Source: Cristatella mucedo (taxonomy: Eukaryota; Bryozoa; Phylactolaemata; Cristatellidae). From it: a DNA stretch of 64,000 nt. The notes beneath the pieces were generated by a model. That model made no database searches. It saw nothing but the letters and a program-made list of their open reading frames with translations, and was not told the origin of the DNA. Shown piece by piece: positions 36,455 through 46,502 of this stretch (position 1 is its first letter; each line of letters begins with the position of its first letter). The translations under genes were made by a program, and so were the position numbers. Location of the stretch: the NCBI GenBank assembly GCA_009760855.2, contig WPIO01000005.1, forward strand, positions 8,094,001 through 8,158,000. The letters are read 5' to 3'.

Positions 36455-36960
36455 TAATAATAATAATAATGCACTTGATAAAGTGCCCTCTGAGAACTTA
36501 ATCTCTCTCTCTAGGCGCTTTACATTTGCTGCAAAGGGAAATGCTATTGAAGGGTGAGTAAAATCATGCTTGATAAACAAACAAAATGGATAACGTGGTT
36601 AGGGGTGACATGCACAGGGTCAGCATCCAAATGTGGTTAGTGGCACCATGCACAGTGTCAGCACGCATAAGCACATCAAGGACGAATCCAGGGACCCACT
36701 AAATGCTGTCCTAAATAGGTGTTTTTAAAATTCTTTTTAAATGTGGTCAGGTCAGGGGATGTTCTGACGAAGGTCGGGAGGGAGCTCCAGGCTTTGGGAG
36801 CATACGAACTAAATGCACGGTCTTCAAAGGATGTGAGGTTTGTACGGGGGGGGGGTATTTTTAGGCTGTTGGATTCCGAAAAGCGGGTGGTACGATGCTT
36901 GGCCTGATGGGGTAGTATATCTGAGAGATAGGCTGGAGCCAAAGAATTATGTTGTGCTTA
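36455..36960 (-). mobile_element. LINE 3' end, reverse orientation
   Basis: Minus translation [40 protein letters not shown]. The 3' end is the TAA repeat at 36455-36471 on the plus strand, followed by the reversed tail (gataaagtgccctctgagaa). Confidence 0.8.
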
Positions 36961-36996
36961 AGAGCTCGGCCTTTATGGTCTGAACAATAACTATAA

Positions 36997-37300
36997 ATAA
37001 AATTCATTGGTACAGAGTCCTAAGAGAACCGTACCTCTATTTAGGCGCTTCACATAAGCCACGAGGCTCGAGCCCACGACCTCGGTCATTAATAATATAA
37101 CAGTAATAGCGATATTGTATTTGTATAGCGCCCTCGGAGAACTGAATCTATATGTAGGCATTTTACAGATGCTGTATGGAAAGCATTACCTAATGGTTGG
37201 TGGTAATCAGCAGGCACGGTGTAAGCACGCACTTACATTAAATACATTCATTTTGCACCTCGGTTGTCTAGGCGAGCGCTTTAACCGCTGGACCATCGCT
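36997..37300 (-). mobile_element. SINE-A fragments around a LINE tail
   Basis: Reversed SINE-A tail and box B at 36997-37089, reversed LINE tail at about 37090-37235 (tatttgtatagcgccctcgg), then a SINE-A head piece at about 37255-37295 (aggcgagcgctttaaccgct ggacc). Confidence 0.6.
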
Positions 37301-38334
37301 AGCGATCGCAGACCTGCGGTCACTTGCGATTCTCGTCTGAAAACCCGAGCTCTTGGAAACATTGCCGACGAAAACCGATACAGCTAAGACCTGTTTAAAG
37401 CTGATCTGTTTGTTTATTGACCCTATTGCATAAGAAATTACGTGCCTCTGAAAATCTAAAGGCTAGTCTCTTCAGGCTGGGTTAGCCGGCAGGCGGCTCC
37501 GTCTGATACCCTGGCGGCTAGTAACCTGCATATTAGTTATGATTGAGCGTACCCTTTATCTCTCCGTTATCGTAGTTCAAATGCATTCCTAGATGTTATT
37601 GCTGTTGCTAAGATCCATGAATTACGCATTACCAAAAGAAAATCTTCCAGGAGGTTCTGGATACCGCGATTCCAGGTGGAGTGGCTCTTTCTGGTTTTTA
37701 ATCCGTAGGGCCTCGTGCCACGTAAGGCACTTGCCCTGGCGCAGGCTTATAGACTACTACTAATCTGCCCACTATAAGCTGCCGCTTTCAGAGCCCCGTT
37801 GTGGCTGTGTATACTTTAACCGCACACCACCAGTGCAGCATTTCAGTCTTTCAGCGGGGGGGGGGGGAGCCGGGGAAGACAGACGCTTCCGGTACAAGTC
37901 CGGTCGGGCTACGAGGCGCCACCCAGTGGCCCATCCTCTCTCACCTCGCTAATACAGCAAAGAAAAGGCAGACGTCTTTCGGAACGACAGCCTCTGTAGC
38001 TACCACCGGCTTTATTCCTGGCGATGCAATCGATCTTTTTGAGACAGGAACCTCACAACTTTCATAAGGAAATGATTTCGGACTCTGCTCTGAAGAACCT
38101 CTGTGGGACGCTTTCCGATCTTATAGTGGTGCCCGCGGTGTCCGGTCTCGCCGAGGACGTGTCTAGTCTACTATATCAACCTGTGCGACCTATTATGATT
38201 CGGCCAGTGTCAACTGCCAAGGCCTAACGTTTGTTTGGCATGTTAAACTTATCTAGAGACCCTTCGAACGATAGTGGGTACGAATTACCACGACACCATG
38301 CTTTAGTATCTGCCTGTCATCAGAGAACCCTCTA

Positions 38335-39360
38335 AAGCACGGGCTCGGTTTTTGGTCCACTTCTTTTCACTATTTATAATATTTCTCTTTCAGATGTGGT
38401 CGCCAAGCACAGGCTAGGCTTTAATTTCTACGCAAATGACACGCAGCTGCATCTATGCTCTGATCCCTTCAAGCCTACCAGTATGTCGAACTCTCTCAAA
38501 TCCCTTACTGCATGTACTGCTGACATTCACACTGGATGGCAACAAACTTTCTCCAATTGGATGGCAATGAAACCAGTTTACCTTTTATGGGAAAGCCTAG
38601 GTTCTCTCGGAAATTGGAAAACCTATTATGTCGGTTTTGCCTAAATATCTCATGTAGTCTCAGAGCGAAATGTGGGTGTCGCGTTCCAAAATTATCGTTC
38701 CCTAGCCCGTGCAAAAATTCGGTCCAGCTGAGACAGAAAGGGATCCCTGGCTGGTTCATGCGTTTCTAGCGTCTCTTCTCAGCTTCTGTAGCTCACTACT
38801 TGCAGCTGGTCCTGCCTCTTGCGAAGTTCAAAGTTAGTGCAAAACTCGAAAGCTGTGCTTACCTGTCGTGAGCCTATTGGTATGATACGCTACTCCTCAC
38901 CGACCAATCACTGGCTGCCCAATAAAGCAGCCCGTCGACTTCAAGTCTCTGTCACTAGCGTTTAGGTCTTCGTCACTCTCTCGCTCCAGCCTATCTATTA
39001 GAGCTGCTTGCCAATTATTCTAGGCAGCGCACAGCCCACTCTTGTGACTCAAATCATCTAGCCGTGCCTCGAACCAACCTCTAACTCATAAGAGGCTGTG
39101 CTTTGCTGTCCATACGACCCTGAAGCCTGGAACTCACTACCGACGGACGTCGCGACATCCCGTGACTTGATGACGTTTAAATTAATACTAAAGACGCACC
39201 TGTTATGCGAAGCATTCGCTGAGATCTAGTGAATTGACCTTTATGCGCTATTGCGTACTTACGCTGTGCATCTTGTAAGTGACCATATCGACACGCTTCT
39301 TGTGCAGCAAACATAAAGTCGCTAGAAAGAGATCGGGTTTCTGAGGGTGCTAAAAACGGC
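38335..39360 (+). mobile_element. Highly decayed LINE copy
   Basis: Remnant VVAKHRLGFNFYANDTQLHL corresponds to the YADD active-site region with Asn replacing the first Asp. Later fragments (cctggaactcactaccgacg) and a tail (gtcgctagaaagagatcggg) follow, in several frames. Confidence 0.65.
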
Positions 39361-39984
39361 GAAGAGCTACGGGGGTGGCAGGAGTGGCAATTGCCACCCC
39401 TGGTGGGAGCCGAGTCCGACACCCACCGGTCGGGCGGCCAGCGGCCGCGCTTTGGCGGCGGCCTGTAGTGCGTAGCATCTGTTCGATTTCGGTAACCATC
39501 AATATCTGGAAAGAATTCCGAAGAACTAATAAAAAGTGAGGCGCCTCTTACCCCGGCCGCTGGAGGGTAGTCGGCGCTGCGTGCAAGCGTTCTGAGCGCC
39601 GGATTCAATGCCACATGTCGGATTAGTCATGCTACAGCATCACTCTTGACATCGCATCAAATTTGCTCATGCCTTTCTCCAGCGCCAGGCTTCACGGTAA
39701 GCCGGCCGGAAATTTCGAAGAATGACCTCAACATTTTTTTGGTAGCCTCTTGCTATGTATATAGATAACCATGGTTATAGACGCCGCCCAGAGCCCGTAG
39801 ATAAGATGGTGGCCTTTCTCGAAACTAAATCGTTAATTAAAGTGACGCAGCAATTTGTATCGCCTGCAGCTAACGCGTAACGCCCTTCAGCCGCTTTAGA
39901 AATGAGGCTGCTGAATCTGCTGCTACTCGACTTTTACGTCGCCAAAGTGTCGAAAGGCTCTGAGTCTGTCAGGTTATTTAATCA

Positions 39985-41325
39985 AAATTGTATACCTCGT
40001 CAGCTACAAACTACCGAAGAAAACGAGGAACGTGCAGTTCTGCTCTGCAGTGGTTCAGGTCCTATCTCAGTGTGAGACTCCGGAGTTTTGACGTGAATGG
40101 ACAAAGTTCATCTGAGGTACCTTTGAAATATGGAGTACCTCAGGGCTCCGTGCTAGGTCCGATTCTTTTCACGGTTTATACTCTCCCTCTTGCTGATGTG
40201 ATTGCCAAGCACAATCTAGGCTTTCACTTCTATGCAGATGACACTCAGTTGTACCTTTCCTTTGATCCCTCCCAGCCTTCGAGCATCTCAAATTCTCTCA
40301 ACTCACTTGCTGCATGTATTGATGACATCCGCACATGGATGGCAGCAAATTTTGTAAAACTAAATGACGATAAAACGAACTTACTAGTTATGGGCAAACC
40401 CAGTGTGGTTCGCAAATTGGAAAGGCTGACGCTCAAAATTGGCTCTGCCAGCATATCTCCAGTTGAATCAGCTCAAAATCTAGGTGCCATATTCCAAAGC
40501 GACCTCTCGTTAGACGACCATATCAGCTCCACGGTCAAATCTGCCTATTTTCAGCGTCATGACATTGCTTAAATTCGGGCTTGTTTAGATAAGAATACCA
40601 CGTCCAAGTTGGTCCATGCATTCGTGACATCCCGTCTCGACTTCTGCAACTCACTGCTTGTTGGCCTATCGGCATGTGCAATCAGGCGATTACAGCTGGT
40701 GCAAAACTCTGCAGCTAGGCTTGTCTGTCGTGAGCGTCGCAGTTGCCACATTACTCCACTTCTCGCCGACCTGCACTAGCTACCAGTCAAGCAACGGATT
40801 GACTTCAAGGTTTTGTCACTCAATTTTAGGTCACTTCATTCTTTGGCTTTAGCCTATCTCTGAGATATACTCCCCCATCAGGCCAAGCATCGTACCACCC
40901 ACTTTTCGGAATCCAACAGTCCACAAATACCTCGTACAAACCTCAAATCCTTTGGAGACCGTGCATTTAGTTCGTACGCTCCCAAACCTGGAACTCCCTC
41001 CCGACCTGCGTCAGAACATCCCCTGACCTGACCACATTTAAAAAAAATTTAAAAAACACCTATTTAGGACAGCATTTAGTGGGTCCTTGTGATTCGTCCT
41101 TGATGTGCTTATTCGTCCTGACACTGTGCATGCTGCCACTAACCACATTTGCATGCTGACCCTGTGCATGTTACCCCTAACCATGTTATTCATTTTGTTT
41201 GTTTATCAAGCATGATTTTACTCACCATTCAATTGCATTTCCCTTTGCAGCAAATGTAAAGCGCCTAGAGAGAGATTGAGTTCTCTGAGGGCGCTTTATC
41301 AAGTGTATTATTATTATTATTATTC
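39985..41325 (+). mobile_element. LINE reverse transcriptase 3' half, best-preserved copy
   Basis: Frame 39988-40572 keeps the RT palm: LKYGVPQGSVLGPILFTVYT, then FHFYADDTQLYLSFDPS with the catalytic Asp pair, and DDKTNLLVMGKP. It breaks at a stop after FQRHDIA. The downstream part continues as fragments in other frames to a standard tail with ATT repeats. The copy lacks the endonuclease and is inactive. RT domain order and tail indicate the L2/CR1 group. Confidence 0.85.
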
Positions 41326-41879
41326 TTTCTGCTTTGCATGCATCAATTGACAAGACTAACGAGCCAACAGCGTTAAGCTCTAGACCTCCCAAGGTCAACC
41401 TGGCCCCATTCATTAACAGAAAGTAACGCTTTCCCACCGCGCCCGCCAATTATCGTAATGCGTCGTTCTCCTCATAAATGCCAGACGGGAGCGCATGCAC
41501 TGATCGTGCTTGCCGAGCACGGTCGGCACTTGGTGGTAAAAAGCACAATCGATTTATTTCGAGACGCCAAGGATCAAAGCATGCATCCGGCAGTTTCATG
41601 GGGTAACGACAGAGGACTTCACAGCAGACACCGAGAAGCTTCCGACGGACGAACTTACAAGTAAAAAGGTCTCATGTTAACAACATCGGCCTCAGCCAGG
41701 TCGGTAAAAATCGGGAGGGGGAGGGCTTGAGCTGGAGTTGGAGCAGGCTTCGGTCGCATATGCAGGACATTCTGTGCACTGCCTACCTGTCGACACCGAC
41801 GCGGATGCATGGAGTGGTCAGCTCCGGCTCAGCTTCAGCCACTAGCCCAGTATGGCGGAGCCATCAGGCATGTGGTGCA

Positions 41880-42060
41880 GTGTAACGTAATGGATCTCCG
41901 CCCAAGTCGACAAAGCCACAAACACTAAGTGGTGTTGCGTAGGTGGTGTTGCGCATTTTAGTTTTCTATTAAGAATTCAAAGCTTAAGCGGCTTTCGGTA
42001 TGCATACGTTAGCCAACCGACTTCATCTCAAGAAACTAAAGTAGTATGAGTAAAGAGAAT
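41880..42060 (-). mobile_element. LINE family 2 fragment, diverged
   Basis: taacgtaatggatctccgcc, aagcggctttcggtatgcat and ccgacttcatctcaagaaac match the 3' end of the 9725 and 28876 copies with many changes. Confidence 0.55.
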
Positions 42061-42220
42061 TAGGAGCTGACACAAACACCGTAGTGGACTCTAGCTATAC
42101 GTGTATTCTTAATCGGGCCGACGTACCTTCGCTCTCCTGGGTCAACGGCAGACGACCGCCCAGACCGGCGTCTACGTTCGCGTTCGCTGGGCAGCGTCAG
42201 CATTAAAATGATTGCCGCAC

Positions 42221-42323
42221 TGGTTTAGCTCAGTGGTTAAGGTGCTCGCCTCGACTAAAGTCAAGGTGAATGTGTTTGATGACCGAGGTCGTGGGCTCGA
42301 GCCCATAGCCTATGTGAAGCGCC

Positions 42324-42394
<71 letters not shown>
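42221..42394 (+). mobile_element. SINE-A copy ending in a long TA array
   Basis: gcactggtttagctcagtgg, box B gtcgtgggctcgagcccata, tgtgaagcgcctgaa. At 42327 the tail is replaced by about 68 bases of TA. The head contains a 14-base insertion like that in the 25596 copy. Confidence 0.75.
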
Positions 42395-42396
<2 letters not shown>

Positions 42397-42554
42397 GATC
42401 CCATGGCCCCGAATCACTTTTCCCAGAGGCTTGCTATATAATCGAATTACAGCAAATGACCGAGAATGAACGCTTTCCTTGCGGAACTGCACAGGTCTGC
42501 TGGACGAGACATGACCACCACACGACACAGATTTCGCGACTGGACAAGGACGAC

Positions 42555-42775
42555 CTGAACTATGCCAGTACCTCGTCTGCCAGGGTGATCATTGTTCTCA
42601 ATCGTTCAAGTAGGATACCACGATCGACAGTGTCGAAGGCAGTTGATAGATCCAGCAGAGCAAGGGCGGTGACATTCCCATCATCATTGTTGCATAGGAT
42701 GCCGTTGGTTACACGGAGATCAGTTTCAGTGGAGTGGTGTCGCATGAACCTGACTGAAAATTGTTCTGACAATTT
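42555..42775 (-). mobile_element. Reverse-transcriptase fragment of another LINE
   Basis: Minus translation HHSTETDLRVTNGILCNNDD and ALALLDLSTAFDTVDRGILL is the RT domain 2-3 region (LDLSxAFDTVD motif). Its neighbours belong to a different part of the element and it differs in sequence from the 63-kb copy. Confidence 0.7.
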
Positions 42776-42999
42776 GATGATGAGGAAGAAGGGAAACTGA
42801 GCTGTAGTTTGCTAGCATCGCCGAATCCAATTCTGACTTTTAAGTATCGGTCGAACTGGCAAGTGTGTAGGTATGCGTCTTGCTGAATAGCAAGCGACTT
42901 TCGAGAACGCTCGCACTAAACAGTATTCGACAACGCTGTATTATTAACTGGGGTACAGACGCTAACTCAAGCAGCTACTGTCAGTCATCTACGACTCAG

Positions 43000-43625
43000 G
43001 AGCGCTGTACTCCGATTGGCTAGCGTCTTGGCTTCCGCCAAGCAGCAGGAACGCGGCACTCGGATACGCTGGCCCGGTCCGGGGCCCCAAACCTTGTCCC
43101 CAGCACACGACAACAGTTAAGCGGCGGCACTACATTAGGCTAGGGTAAACACTCTCACATAAAGCTCGCTTTCATAATCGCTTCATTTCTCCCTCATTAC
43201 TCCTAGCCAATATGCATGCTAGCTTAAGGGATAGCGTACTCCTGGCACCATCTAGGCGGTCCTTGTAGGCGACGGGGCCCGGCGGCAAGCCGCTCGGAGT
43301 CTTGCACCGCAGGGTCTTGCACCACAGGTGGTACAGGCCAAGTAAGGCTCAGCTGGTGACTAAACATTGAGCTAGTAAGGAGGGAGGAATGTAGCGATCT
43401 TTGTGTGAGATTGTGTACCCTAACCAATGGCAGCGCAGCCGCCACGTGTGGTATTAGGCGGGGGGGGGGGGCGCTGACCTTGGCTAGCGAATCAGAGCGC
43501 AGCGTTACTGCTGCTAGGTGCGAGCCAAGCCATGGTCAGGGGCCCCAGCCTAGTACCAGCATACCGCCAGTTAAGCGGCGGCATTGCCATAAGCTGGGTA
43601 CACACTTACATAACGATCACTACAA
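43000..43625. repeat. Two copies of an unclassified GC-rich repeat
   Basis: agttaagcggcggcactaca, then aacactctcacataa (about 43108-43165), and agttaagcggcggcattgcc, then acacacttacataacgatca (about 43568-43618), are two copies. Both are preceded by ggccccaaaccttg or ggccccagcctagtacc. A third, more diverged copy lies at about 7590-7690. Confidence 0.5.
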
Positions 43626-43939
43626 AACGATGCCAATTTGAGACTTTGGAACGACCTTGTTATCCGGAGAAATATTAAGAACCTGCGTTATGTCATGACT
43701 AAGTTGATCTGCCAACGAAGACCCGAGCAGAGATGGGTCTTCAGGAGACGAGCTCTTACACAGCTATACTTTATTAAGCTAGCTTTCGTATGCAGGTAAC
43801 TGGGGAGAAATTTCTTGAGTAAGGTCACAAATTGCAACTTAAGAATTTTTATAGTCGACGACTTATTGTAGACATGCATAAGTGCAATTTTTCAACGAAG
43901 GTGGAAAACTAATCGGCCTAGCCGCGAATAACCAGTAAG

Positions 43940-44025
43940 TGAGACCTAAGGTATACTCAGCTGATAAGAACACATACTACACTTTGATCTTAGCCATAAG
44001 GCCTAAGAGTTGAAAAGCGAATGAA
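43940..44025 (-). pseudogene. U2 snRNA-like sequence (5' half; probable pseudogene or variant)
   Basis: Read on the minus strand, the segment has attcgctttt, then aggccttatggctaagatca, aagtgtagta and gtgttcttatcag. These are the stem I, branch-point-recognition (GTAGTA) and stem II region of U2 in order, with a few substitutions and small insertions. Beyond about 65 bases the similarity stops, and no Sm-site block (the U2 attttttgga region) follows at the expected place. It is therefore probably a truncated retrocopy. A lineage-specific variant cannot be excluded. Confidence 0.6.
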
Positions 44026-44029
44026 TACT

Positions 44030-45430
44030 GTCTTACCAATTTTTTTTAGGTCTGACTGGCAGTTACTTCATTTTTCGAGGGGAAAACGCCCTGGTTTCCC
44101 TGAGCTTCCGGGTGTAGACTGAGGAAGTATTCGCAACTAGCTAGATCGGCGTCAAACGTCGGCTTCGTAAACCGGCGTTCAAGCCTTCGCTTTACTTTTC
44201 ATAAGTTTTTTTAAGTAAACTAACAAAAATGTCCACGGCTCTGCAGTACACGGACAGAATGTAGGCGAGCCTGCTCGTTGAGAGCACTCTTTAGGTTTCG
44301 AGTTTACTGCATCGATGATGGTATCGATGCTGTCAGCACAGTCGTGGTTTAGAACAAGCCGAAAACTTCTCCGTAAACAAGGTTAGATAGTCAGTAGATC
44401 ACAACTGTGTTGCGTGGTCTTTGACGAGGATCTGATAGCCAATCGGTTGACGTACAATGACAGCAACCCACCTTGTCAGACCGCATGGACTGAAATAATG
44501 ATAACTTAAAGGGTGTCTCCCATGGATACGCAGCAACCGTAGTAGCTTGCCATCCATGTCTTGGTCACCGTAAATTCGTCGCGGACTAGTCCGTCGCTTT
44601 TTTTAGTGAGCGACATTTAGCACGGGAAAGAGGCTTTGCCATTCCTCATAGCGGTCGGTTAGAAAGACAGGAGCTTCGGTGAGCATATTTAGCATTTGCT
44701 GTACGACTGCGGGTCCACGTAGACATGAATTTACTGGTGGTCTATCGTCCGTAAGCATTAACTGAGTTAAGGCCGATTAAGTGACCTGCATGCTAAGGGT
44801 CATTTACCCGAGCGGCAGTCAAGTCGCACTCATACACTTGATAAGAATCTCGGTAACGTCATATGCATAATAGTAATGACGTTTGCATACCCGTCAGATA
44901 ATTTGCATACCCCATTAGTCGAAGGAGGTGGTCTGAGTATAATAGGAAGCTTGAGTACGTCATTGAGCTAAGCAGACCAAACGAAGCAAGAGTAGGCACG
45001 GACCATCCGACCGTGGGTAGATAGAACCATTACGTCAACGTTCTACTGGATGGGGTCCACGGCAGGTTGGCAAGAGGCCTAATGCACCAGTTGCAACGTT
45101 CAGACACAGACAAGACTAGCTTCCGTCATTGTTCACCAGCTTCAAACTTATTTCACAGGCTTGAGCTTAGCTGAAAGGAGGCAGTCTTGAATGAGGAGCC
45201 GATCTGCATAGCCAGCACACCAAGAACCCTAGCTTAGTAATACACGAGGAGCACTAAGCACCATATTTACTCTTACTCCACAATCAGCAACCACAAATAA
45301 TTCACCACACATTTTCAAGGCAAAGCCCCATTTTACGTTTCCGGTTCAGCTATAATGCCAGTGCCACAGTGTCTTATGAGCACCAAGGTTATAAGCACGT
45401 TTCGAAAAGCTTAACGGCAAAGACTGTAGG
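44030..45430. other. Stretch with no recognisable gene
   Basis: Apart from the promoter-like cluster at 44855-44960, I see no exon, known repeat or RNA gene here. Confidence 0.5.
44855..44960 (+). promoter_or_regulatory. Promoter-like cluster: CRE-like, octamer-like and TATA motifs
   Basis: Within 85 bases there are two inverted CRE-like half sites (gtaacgtcat and atgacgtttg), three octamer-like motifs (atatgcat at 44861, gtttgcat at 44881, atttgcat at 44901) and TATAATA at 44938-44944. A cgtcatt follows downstream. No long frame or known RNA gene follows on the plus strand, so the driven unit is unknown. It could be a retrotransposon LTR promoter. Confidence 0.35.
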
Positions 45431-45970
45431 TACAAAAATACAAACGATTTTATTCGACATGAATAACACAGAAATTGTGACACAATGCACTTGATATGAT
45501 AAATATGTTACCGAGTAATTATGTACATCTTTTGTTTACAGATAATTGCCACCAGATTACGTACAATAAGTCTTGACGGTAATCCAAGTTGAGAAATATT
45601 TTGTTGCTGCTTGTGCTTTGCATTGCCGGTGGCTGGCCATCGGCCTCCCGAGTATGCAGACCAGAGAATTTGAAGAGCAGCAATGGTATGACAAATAAGC
45701 GTCGGACATTAATTAACCTCCACGAAAGGTTTTTATCACAACTGGGTACTCGAGCATGAATGCCTTTTTGGAAGCAACAAAAGTTACGGTCGGTTGATCT
45801 CAAGAGGCAGCCGTTTCCCTCATCACCCATATCACCAAATACATCGTTTTGCTACCACCGCAGCATTTACGGAGCATGGCCAAGTCGACGAAATGCCACG
45901 GGCAATGCTCCATCCTAAATCCTGGTGAATACGATGTGTATACGATGAATACGATTAGCAACATGTCTGC
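45430..45970 (-). other. Probable 3' UTR of the BET gene with poly(A) signal
   Basis: Downstream of the BET stop, the first AATAAA on the minus strand lies at plus positions 45449-45454. It is followed by a T/GT-rich element (tttgtatttttgt) of the kind found at cleavage sites. Confidence 0.5.
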
Positions 45971-46502
45971 CTACAACATCTCTTCGAACGATGCCATAAC
46001 CTCACTCTGCTCATTCATGTTGATCTGGTTGGCCATCTACAACAGAGAAGACAGGCCTTCCCTAGTGACAGGCCAAACCGAAAGAAGAAGCGAGATCGAC
46101 AGTTTACACCGGCAGTCGGACCAAACGCGAAGGACGTCGGCTCGAGGCCACCGATCGGGTTCTCGAAAGCGACTCGCCTGTGATGAGCAAAGGCAAGTTA
46201 AGAGCCAACGAAGCATGCAACGCCTTCCGACGGCGCTTGAGCATACTCACGGCGGCTCGCCTACGTCGATCCTGCTCCTTGAGCCGCTCTCGATTCTTCT
46301 GCTCGGCGGCTCGAGCCTGCTCCTCTCGGCTGCGCTTCTCGGCTTCCTCTTGCTGTGCTTTCCGAGCCTGGGCCACGCTCTCTTCCTCGGCCTCGCGCCG
46401 CCGCTCCTCCTCCACGCGTGCCCGCTCCTTCTCCAGGCGCTCTCTTTCCTGCCTTTCTCGCTCTTGCTTTTTCATCTCCTCTTGCTGCTTCAAGACTCTT
46501 TC
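45971..46502 (-). CDS. BRD4: BET exons 15-16: charged coiled coil and P-TEFb-interacting C-terminus
   Basis: Exon 15 (46251-46502) is a long Glu/Arg/Lys/Gln helix ending [12 protein letters not shown] at a strong donor (gtgagt). Exon 16 (45971-46036) encodes 21 residues, [21 protein letters not shown], then a stop. In long BRD4 and long Fs(1)h this motif recruits P-TEFb. Reading straight through the donor instead gives 48 unrelated residues and a stop at 46104. Confidence 0.9.

Noticed and set aside
39177-39614. 145-codon minus frame
   Set aside because: It overlaps the end of a decayed LINE and a GC-rich non-coding stretch with a gtggcaattgccac palindrome. No domain is visible.
44860-44910. 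Octamer motifs as the promoter of the U2-like sequence
   Set aside because: They lie about 850 bases upstream of it, much farther than known snRNA distal elements, and the TATA box points to the other strand.
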